The notes below the pieces were generated by a model. That model was not told the origin of the DNA, searched no databases, and was given only the letters and a program-made list of their open reading frames with translations. The translations under genes and the position numbers were made by a program. A stretch of DNA of 36,104 nt from Acidobacteriota bacterium (GTDB lineage: Bacteria > Acidobacteriota > Aminicenantia > UBA2199): NCBI GenBank assembly GCA_030837085.1, contig JAUPLE010000969.1, forward strand, positions 1-36,104, given 5' to 3'. Below, piece after piece: positions 29,501 to 35,800 of this stretch; the first letter of the stretch is position 1, and each line of letters begins with the position of its first letter.

Positions 29501-29824
29501 GAAATAGAGGAGAAAATAGCAGATATATGGAAAGCAATACTTAAATTAGATAAAGTAGGTATTTATGACAATTTCTTCGCTTTGGGAGGGAATTCGCTGC
29601 AAATCGTTGCTCTAAATAATAGGTTAAAAAAGATTTTCCAAAAGGATATCCCCGTTGTAAAGATGTTTACTTATCCCACAATCCACTCATTAACAAATTA
29701 TTTAAAGCAAGAGGAGGCAAATAATACTATTTCTGATAAAGAAGCAAGAGAATTTGCCAGTATAATGGAAGGAACAATGCAAATGCTTATAGGAGAAGAA
29801 AATGGCGATGAATACACAAGTTGA
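20591..29824 (+). CDS. Trimodular NRPS ½C-A-T-C-A-T-C-A-T
   Basis: 3077 aa. An orphan C-lobe (~20-250; KEYWIEKLGGE, VGMPIYKQ, INAVLALRNR) precedes module 1. A1 (~310-800) reads D-F-W-N-I-G-M-V-H-K at the ten specificity positions, the textbook threonine code (FDFSVWE, LNQTPSAF, FGGEAL, MFGITETTVHV). T1 Ser854. C1 ~898-1340 with HHIVTDG (His1036, Asp1040). A2 (~1395-1875) reads D-A-H-F-Q-A-H-V-V-K, nearest to the proline code DVQFIAHVVK; its A10 is NGKVNR. T2 Ser1929. C2 ~1974-2420 with HHIISDG (His2104, Asp2108). A3 (~2468-2960) reads D-V-T-N-F-A-I-V-Y-K, unassigned. T3 Ser3002. No epimerase, methyltransferase or thioesterase. The C-terminal extension after T3 is acidic, and the gene overlaps gene 8, a PKS, by 23 bp. 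Several A-domain loops carry repeat-derived in-frame insertions (separate entries). Codes were read by manual alignment to GrsA positions. Confidence 0.94.
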   Translation: MRIDKKKLKKLIISAQQRKKEKEYWIEKLGGEWKKSIIPYDYPRHFSREWCLKSSEFKFAERITAQLLKMSSGSEYALNVIFHAALVVLLSRYNNSQDIIVGMPIYKQEHTGDYINAVLALRNRLTERMTFKDLLLQVKQNVMEAFENCNYPLQLLVEHLNIPYGQDSDFPLFDVALLIENIQEKELLHTMECSMVFSFSRDRQSLQGVVEYNTSRYCSDSVGRIISHFSMVLQELLFNVDQSVNGFDILSSREKHRILYEFNDTEAYYPKDKTVHELFEEQVDKTSDQIAVVSRHEEHEGHEKGNYQIAITYKELNHHSNLFACTLREKGVMSDTILAISLGRSLEMIIGILGILKSGGAYLPIDPDYPEERIGYMLADSNAKILITKSEIRNPKFDTNPNDQKINVIVLDFEHLDFNFLIGHSRPLSGGLSGFEYRASGFNSSSLAYIIYTSGTTGQPKGSLIEHRNVVRLVLSDKFQFDFSDCDVWTLFHSFCFDFSVWEMYGALLYGGKLIIVPKVVAMDTAEFLGLLNRENVTVLNQTPSAFYNLIDEVLNPHRQRKNLYMKYVIFGGEALNPLKLKDWLGKYPQTRFINMFGITETTVHVTYKEITEKDIELNVSNIGKPIPTLSAYILDRYLRPVPLGVTGEICVGGDGVGRGYLNRVELTKEKFVESPYNPGGRLYRSGDTGRFLENGDMEYSGRIDHQVKIRGFRIELGEIENRLLKYDGIKDAVVLAEETPDEKYLCAYIVADKGFTLTELRTHLSGKLPDYMIPSYFVRIEKVPLTPNGKVDRRAFPKPELKVGENYIAPKNEIETKLVELWAEILGRDKLHKPQLQTSIGIHDNFFELGGHSLNATILVSKIHKLYDVIVPLTEIFKTPRIKELAKYIKEKSKEFHISIEPAEEKEYYELSPAQKRLYILQQLVTDNTSYNMPLVMPLAESVEKEKLESVFKKLIERHESLRTSFITVNEEPFQRIHREVDFPIGFYEIKEEAEVVPLISGFTKPFDLGLAPLLRVNLIVVGSSRWVLFIDMHHIVTDGTSQGILEKEFLGLQAEEELHPLRLQYKDYSEWYNKALRQEAIKQQESYWLKEFPDELPVLDLPTDYPRPSIQSVEGNVVSFSFTVRETNVLKAIAKENEATPYMALLAIFNILLAKLSRQEAIIIGTAIAARRHADLLNVIGMLVNTLAMRNYPSGDKAFKEFLREVQVRTLDAYENQEYPFEVLVDKIKVNRDVGRNPVFDIMFNLLNQEDYKVEVPGQNDQVPYLHKKGTSKFDMNLTAVEIGERLFFTLEYSTHLFKPVRIERIIGYYKNILEVLSRDTGLKIAEIEIMGKEEQEAVLKLSRGMADDYEGMTTVHRLFEEQAARTPDNIAVIGQTVRTKHLRFLENKNASPAPIIQLSYRELNEMSNQSAYRLREKGVGSDSAVGLMVERSVEMIIGVLGIMKAGGAYLPIDSELPGERKRYMIEDGEVRCLVVSDDTEDIGDEIINRLEVIDLRQENIYRRDNSNLEYIGNGSDLVYVIYTSGSTGKPKGVMVEHRNLLNLLKFQFKYTNIDCSRILQFSTISFDASFHEIFSVFLSGGQLYLVNKEIRTNIPELFRLIEMNVITTVFLPISFLRVIFKEEEYIKRLPRSIRHIQTAGDQVVISNNFRKYLRERKVYLHNHYGPSETHVVTTLTIYPEGDITELPSIGKPVINTGIYIVDKWGHFLPQGVAGEIWIGGVQVGRGYLNRPELTAEKFIIIHHHSSFTIHHPILYRTGDLARLLSDGNIEFLGRIDHQIKIRGFRVELGEIESRLLNYPGIKEVVALVREEGSGDKYICAYAVSDREYEIAGLREFLSKKLPDYMIPSYFVRLEKIPLTHNGKVNRKALPKPEINVGESYTGPRNEIEKKLVELWAEILSRDGLHGSQLQTSIGIDDNFFQLGGHSLKATILASRVHKELNVNFPLAELFKTPTIRGLSEYIRGRGEEIYESIMPAEEKEYYVLSFAQQRMYILQQIDLNNTAYNMPGIILLSEEVDTEKLEESFKKLIKRHDSLRTSFHMIGDQPVQKVHEEVDFKIEKYKESDVHRFVRAFDLSCMPLLRVGELKTMEGRNYLVVDMHHIISDGISGQVLREDFMALYEGKELLPLRIQYKDFAQWQKSPKEVERLHRQMLYWLKEFEGEIPLLETPLDYPRPLSQSFEGKSIDFEISTEETRSLNEMALQGGATLFMVLVAAVNILLSKLSGQEEIIIGTPIAGRRHPDLEKIIGMFINTLVLKNYPIGDRTFNEFLEEVKERVLLVFENQEFPFEGLVDKLSLKRDVGHNPLFDVMFAMQNMNTVSTDPGDGTPSETGPSVQPAFPKEYENIIQAAKFDLTFTAVERGQKTFFSIQYCTKLFKKVTIERFIIYFKKIVSIAIKEPGIKITDIEIISEEEKKRILFDFNDTAAEYLQDKTIDELFEEQVEKSPDRIAVIGSTIETLRATSIQITYRQLNNQSNRLALQLQEKGIPPDSIVGIMVERSVEMIIGILGILKSGGVYLPIDPDLPEERIDYMLKDSGAKLLVNEKFFGGSVPAGAVFQKNSPGDNKLAYLIYTSGSTGRPKGVAVEHSSAINILTAMHREYPLKVMNTYLLKTSYMFDVSVTELFGWFMEGGKLAILEKGGEKDPTVILNSVERQFVTHINFVPAMFKVFVDELEVSPRNIRKLSGLKYIFLAGEILLPGLVNKFKQLNNAIALENIYGPTEATVYSSRYSLASGEFQGNIPIGKPMQNVVLFILGSDGNMKPIGVPGELYIGGAGLARGYLNHPELTAEKFEQDLWDYQDDQDEKKKENYQKFFRGSRGAILQKSPPSRRRLYKTGDLARWVNDGNIEFLGRIDHQVKIRGFRIELGEIENRLRGYADIREAIVISKEEDEHRDNYLHAFIVSESEISVSELREYLSKYLPDYMVPSYFSKIEKMPITPSGKIDRKSFHSFNAFLQPGAEFAEPADEIEEKIADIWKAILKLDKVGIYDNFFALGGNSLQIVALNNRLKKIFQKDIPVVKMFTYPTIHSLTNYLKQEEANNTISDKEAREFASIMEGTMQMLIGEENGDEYTS
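21476..21502 (+). repeat. Three 9-nt near-repeats encoding HEEHEGHEK in the pre-A1 linker
   Basis: CACGAAGAG, CATGAAGGA and CACGAAAAG lie in tandem in the C-lobe/A linker of gene 7. The other linkers in this cluster lack this stretch. CACGAAG-type strings are, from memory, common as non-coding repeats in many bacterial genomes. Confidence 0.55.
21755..21917 (+). repeat. Imperfect palindromic element in frame between A2 and A3 of the Thr A domain
   Basis: The left end (AAATCCGAAATTCGAAATCC at 21755) and the right end (CTTCGAATATCGTGCTTCGG, 21892-21911, followed by GTTTTA) are rough reverse complements. Between them AATGACCAAAAA and TTTTGGATTTTG face ATTTGGATTTT. The stretch adds residues to the loop after ILITKS and before SLAYIIYTSG without breaking the frame. 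I recall similar strings as dispersed intergenic palindromes in uncultured bacteria, but could not check. Confidence 0.55.
25821..25854 (+). repeat. Low-complexity TCATCATT tract in the A6-A7 loop of module 2
   Basis: Repeated TTCATCATC/TTCATCATT/CCATCATC units encode a His/Ser-rich patch (IHHHSSFTIHH) between ELTAEKF and LYRTGDL. In gene 7 A1 the same loop is short (KFVESPYNPGGRLYRSGD), so this is an expansion. Confidence 0.65.
28230..28290 (+). repeat. Copy 1 of a ~60-bp G/C-run repeat, in the A2-A3 loop of module 3
   Basis: AAAAGTTTTTC, a G6 run, a second G run, GGTTTTTCAAAAAAACTCCCC. AGTTTTT at 28233-28239 can pair with AAAAACT at 28274-28280. It encodes KFFGGS...GAVFQKNSP. The same element recurs at 29034-29090 in the same reading frame. 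Confidence 0.7.
29034..29090 (+). repeat. Copy 2 of the same repeat, in the A6-A7 loop of module 3
   Basis: AAAAGTTTTTTAGGGGG, then GGGGGGC (29055-29061), a 14-nt spacer and GCCCCCC (29076-29082), which form a perfect 7-bp stem. It encodes KFFRGS...GAILQKSPP, parallel to copy 1. Not a terminator: it is mid-gene and lacks a T tract after the stem. Confidence 0.7.
29791..29795 (+). promoter_or_regulatory. Ribosome binding site fixing the gene 8 start
   Basis: AGGAG inside gene 7, 6 nt before ATG 29802. It favours this ATG over the in-frame ATG at 29808 (12 nt away) and implies a 23 bp overlap with gene 7 and coupled translation. Confidence 0.6.
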
Positions 29825-32800
29825 GAAAAACGCCAGATCAGGATTGGAAGTGGCCGTTATTGGAATGGCCGCCCGATTCCCGGGCGCAAAAAACATAAAT
29901 GAATTCTGGAATAATTTAAAAAATGGAGTGGAATCCATTACCTTCTTTTCAGATGAGGAACTAGAAAAAGCCGGTGTAGACTCAGATTTAATAAAAGACC
30001 CGAACTACGTTAAAGCCTTTGGAGCACTTGATGGAGTAGAGTATTTTGATGCTTCATTTTTTGGATATACCCCACGTGAAGCGGAAATCATGAATCCCCA
30101 GATGCGATTTTTTCATGAATGCACATGGGATGCTTTAGAGGATGCCGGTTATAATCCTGAGTCTTATGGTGGTTTAATTGGAGTTTATGCAGGAGCTTCG
30201 TCTAGTTTTATTTGGGAAGGAAGGGCTCTATTATCTGATAAAAATAAAGAGATCGGATATTTTGCGGCAAACCAATTAACCAATACTAATTTTTTCCCCA
30301 CAAGGATTTCGTACAAATTTAATTTTAAAGGGCCCAGTTCTTTCATTCAAACTGCTTGTTCAACATCGTTAGTAGCAATTCACTGGGCATGCCGATCCGT
30401 TCTGTCGGGTGAATGTCATATCGCCCTGGCGGGTGGAGTAAGTATAAATGAAACTCAAAAACAAGGGTATATTTATGAGGAAGGAATGATCCTATCTCCT
30501 GATGGTCACTGTCGGGCATTTTCCGCGGAGGCCGCGGGCACTGTCGCTGGAAATGGGGTAGGAATCGTTGTATTAAAACGACTTAAAAATGCAATTGCCG
30601 ATAGAGATCATATTTATGCTATAGTCAAAGGTACTGCGGTTAATAATGATGGAAATAGAAAAGTCGGGTATACAGCTCCCAGTGTTCAGGGGCAGTCGGA
30701 AGTAATCCGTTTAGCTAATGCAATAGCGCGTATCGAGTATGAAAGTATCGGTTATGTTGAAGCCCATGGAACGGGAACCGTTATGGGTGACTCGATAGAA
30801 ATTGAGGCATTGACCCTGGCATTTAAAACCGACAAAAGAAATTATTGCCCAATCGGTTCCGTTAAAACGAATATAGGTCACCTGGATACGGCCGCTGGGG
30901 TTGCCGGCTTTATAAAAACGATTTTAATTCTTCAGCATAAACTTGTCCCTCCAAGTTTGCATTTTAAAACTCCGAATCCCAAAATTGATTTTAAAGACAG
31001 CCCTTTTTACGTTAATACAGTACTAAGAAAATGGGATGACAATGGATATCCAAGGCGTGCAGGAGTCAGTTCATTTGGGATAGGTGGTACCAATGCTCAT
31101 GCGATCTTGGAGGAAGCCCCCGAAATAAAAAATTCCACTGTAGGACGGACATGGAAAATGATCTTGCTTTCCGCAAAAACCAAACCGATTCTTGACAAAC
31201 TAACAAAAAATTTTCTGGAATATTTAAAGGCAAATCCTGGCATTAACTTTGCAGATATTGCTTTTACCTTACAGGTAGGTAGAAAATCGTTTGAACATCG
31301 GCGAATGGCGGTATGTTCCAACACCGATGAAGCGATTCAAACACTACAAGATACCTCTTCTTTGCTGGGAAATGCAATCGATGATGATAAAAAACGGATT
31401 GTGTTTGTGTTTGATGGATTGGGCGGCCAATATGTCGATATGGGGAAGGAATTGTATTTGATTGAAACGCATTTCCGTGAGGCAATGGATCACTGTTTCA
31501 AAGTATTGGCATCACTAACGGATATTAATTTAAAGGAGATTCTATATCCATCCAATACCGTGGGGGCAGTTCTCTTGACGGATTCTGATAAAATTAACAA
31601 AATTGCGATTTCCCAATTGGTGATTTTCATATTTGAATATGCTCTTGCCGGGATGTTGATGAAGTGGGGAATAATCCCCGATGCCATGATCGGTTATAGT
31701 TTCGGTGAATATACCGCTGCTTGCCTATCAGGAGTTTTTTCTCTTGAAGATGCATTGAAAATAATTCTCATCAGGGGGAGATTACTGGCGGAAGTTCCCG
31801 GCGGAATCATGCTAAGTGTCCCTCTCTCCAGTGAGGAAATAGCCCCATTGCTTCCCGGGAAGTTGTCTCTCGCCATTGACAATGGTTCATCTTGCATTGT
31901 TGCCGGTCCCGCTGCTGATGCAGCTGTCTTCGAACAGGAAATGAAACAAAAAAAACTCTTGTGTATGCCGGTTTCTAACTCGGTTGCCATGCATTCGCAA
32001 ATGATGGAACCTATTTTGAGTAAATTTAAAAAAGAATTGGAAAAAATCACTTTCAATCCCCCGAAAACACCTTATATATCGAATTTAACCGGTACCTGGA
32101 TTACTTCTCAAGATGTTGGAAATCCCGGGTACTTGTGCGAACACCTGCGAAAAACCGTACGTTTTGCAAATGGCTTCAAAGAACTGGTAAAGAAGCGCCA
32201 TTCGATATTTATTGAAATTGGACCGGGACGCGATCTCAGTATCATGACGAAACGCTTTATCGATAATAAACTCATGCAATACGCGGTGAACCTGGTAAGG
32301 CCACCTCAAAAAAAAGTATCGGATGTCTATTACTTGCTGAAAAAAATCGGTTATTTGTGGCTTTACGGTGTAAACGTCGATTGGTCGGAATTTTATAGCG
32401 ATGAAAAAAGATGTCGGGTCCCTTTACCTCCATATCCCTTTGAGGGGCGGCGTTACTGGATCGAAGGAGTTCCCTTTAAAGCCGGCGCCGGATTCCCTGG
32501 AGGGGCGAGGAGTATCGGGTTTCGAAAGAACCGGGGTATTGATGATTATTTTTATATTTCCACCTGGAGACGTCTCCCGCTACGCGCCGCAGGTTTTTTA
32601 CCGGGAACCGCGTTACCACCTGCCTGTTGGCTGGTGTTTATAGGGAACGATACCGGTCCCGGCGATCCATTGTTTTTTGAGACCGGCCTGGAAGAAAAAT
32701 TGCGCCTGGCAGGGCAGGATGTAATCACAGTCACATACGGAACTGCCTTTCAAAAAGAAACCGCCCACCGGTTTAGCCTTAACCCCGGTAAAAACTATGA

Positions 32801-35800
32801 AGACGGTTATGATGCTTTATTTACCGAACTGGTCCGGGGCGGCCGGGTCCCGGACTTCATCGTTCATTGTTGGAGTCTCATGCGTCAAATGCCCGGGGGC
32901 GGCGAAGAACCTGGCATCGACCGGATCGAAGAAACTCTGGACCTGGGGTTCTATAGTTTAATCAACATTGTGCGGGCCATGGAAACGAAAAATATCGAGA
33001 AAAGAATTTGTCTGGCGGTTATCACCACAGGCCTGCATGAAGAGACGTCCTGTCCTTTAAAAGCTGCTGTGCTGGGGCCGGTGAAGGTCATCCCGTTGGA
33101 GTTCCCCAATATCCGCTGCCGTGTCGTCGATGTGGCGCCGCCGCTGCTGCAACCGGGAACAGAGCAAGGCGAACAATTTTTAGACCGGTTAATCGAAGAC
33201 CTGGCAGCCCCGTCCGCCAACCCCACGGAATCGATGGAACCGATCACGGCTTACAGCGGAAATTACCGCTGGGTGCAGGGATTTGAACCTGTTCGCTTAA
33301 AAAAAACAGGGGAAAAAGCGGCCCTCTTAAAAACCGGGGGGGTTTACTTGATTACTGGCGGTCTGGGAGGTATGGGCTTGGAACTGGCCCATTACCTGGC
33401 GAAAACCGTACAGGCTAAACTTATATTGATCGGACGTTCGGCTTTTCAATCGAAAGACAGGTGGGAAGAGAAAGTGAAAATCCTGGAAAAACCGGGGGCC
33501 GAAGTCCTGGTTTTGGGCGCGGATGTGACGGATGAGAAACAGATGCGGGAGGCTATCCAACGGGCGGTGGAGAGGTTTGGGGTAATAAATGGCGTTATCC
33601 ACGCCGCCGGTCTCCCGGACGGCAAGATCATCCGGCTGAGGTCGTGGGAAACCTCCGAACAAGTCCTGGCACCGAAGATCAAAGGTACGCTGGTGTTGGA
33701 AAAGGTTTTGGAATCCATTAAACCGTCGCCGCCGGATTTTTTTATCATATGTTCATCGCTTACGGCGGTGGTTCCGGCAGTAGGGCAGGTGGGTTATTGT
33801 GCGGCCAATAATTTTGTAGATGCGTTTGCCGTAAGCCGGATGTTCGGGGCGAAAGGGATATCCACGCTTATCATATCCATCGACTGGGACCGGTGGCAAA
33901 ATACGGGAATAGCCGTTATCGCCGAAAAGCTGCATAAAAAATTAACCGGTGAAGAGTTAGAGGGAGGGCTCACGGTTAAAGAAGGCATCGGGGTTTTCAA
34001 TCGTATCCTGGAAAACCCATTCCCCCAGGTGGCAGTATCTTCTTATGATTTAGAGATAGCAATAAAGCAAGCTTGGGCGCTTCAGGCCCCCCCTGTTATG
34101 GATATGGAACGGGTCGAGGGAATGACCGCTGGCGGAAATGCGGCGCAGCGGCCTAAACTGGAAACTCCATATGAACCTCCCCGGAGCAGTACCGAGCATT
34201 TTTTGGCTGCTTCCTGGTCGTCGCTTTTCGGGTATGAGCGGATAGGGATTCATGATGATTTCTTCCAGTTGGGGGGGGATTCACTGCTGGCCATGGCGGT
34301 GATCGCAAAAATCCATAAGGGGTTAAAGGTGAGGGTTCCTATCGTGGAATTTTTTAACACCCCCACCATCGAATCGTTGGCGGTTTATATCGATGCGAAT
34401 GTTAGGGAAACGACGTTGGAGGTGATAGAACCGGTTGAAAAAAAACATTATTATCCCGTCTCGTCTGCGCAAAAGCGTCTTTATATTTTGCAGCAAATGG
34501 AACCCGGCAGCGTCGCATATAATGAATCGAATGTGATTGTATTGGAAGGGGAACCGGATCGAAAAAGATTGGCTGCCACCTTTAAAAAATTAATTCAGCG
34601 GCATGAAAGTTTAAGAATCTCGTTTATGATAATTGGTGATGAGCCGGTGCAGAGAATTCATGACCAAGTGCCGTTTGAAATCGAATTTGGGTGGTCGCCC
34701 GAACAAATAAAAATTTTTGGAAGTCCAGAAACTTTTTTTCAAAAAGGTTTCTGGTCGCAGGAGGCAATCATTAAATCTTTCATTCGGCCCTTTGATTTAT
34801 CGAAGGTGCCTTTATTTCGCGTGGGAACAATAAAACAAGAAAATGGAAAGCACCTATTGTTAGTGGATATGCATCACATCATAACGGATGGGACATCAAA
34901 TGTGATATTAAAAGATGAATTCAATTTGATTTATTCCGGTAAGTCGGTGGATTTACCGCGGCTGCGGCTCCAGTATAAAGACTATGCGCATTGGCAGAAC
35001 AGTGAGGAGCAACGGGCTTTAATAGAAGAACAGGAAACCTATTGGCTAAACATGTTTGCCGAAGAGGTCCCGGCGCTTAATCTGCCAACGGATTATCCAC
35101 GGCCCAGCATTCAGAGTTTTGAAGGCAGTCGGGTTGAATTTATCTTAAATGGGAAAGAAAGCGGAACGTTAAAACTATTGGCAAAAGAAACTGGCGCTAC
35201 ATTGTATATAAGTATTTTATCAATATTTATCATACTACTTTCCAGGTTGAGCGGCCAGGAAGAAATCGTAGTGGGAACACCGGTAGCGGCCCGAAGGCAT
35301 GCAGATTTGGAGAAGATAATCGGGATGTTCGTCAATACATTGGCGTTGAAGAATAATGTCCCGGCGGAAGCGAGTTATAGAGAATTCTTGAAGGAACTCA
35401 AAGACCGAACATTAAAAGCTTATGAGAACCAGGAATACCAGTTTGAGTCCCTGGTGGAAAAAATAAACGCGGCGCGGGATATTGCCCACAATCCTGTATT
35501 TGACGTGATGTTTAATTTATTAAATATGAAAGACTATACCGATAATTCCTCGCTAACCGACCTGGGGAGTTCGGATCACTATATTCATCAAGAAGGAACC
35601 TCGAAGTTCGATTTGACATTGACAGCCGTGGATTTTGGTGAGTGGATTCACTTATCGTTTGAATATTGTACTCAATTGTTTAAACCGGCCACCATCGAAC
35701 GGTTTATATCGTATTTAAAAAAGATATTGGAAGAATTATCGGCAAAAATAGATCAGGATCTGTTGGAAATTGAAATTCTCACACAATGCGAAAAAGACCG

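Noticed and set aside
34725-34754. Hairpin in gene 8 as a terminator
   Set aside because: It is mid-domain, the frame runs through it, and no T tract follows the stem; its T run lies inside the left arm.
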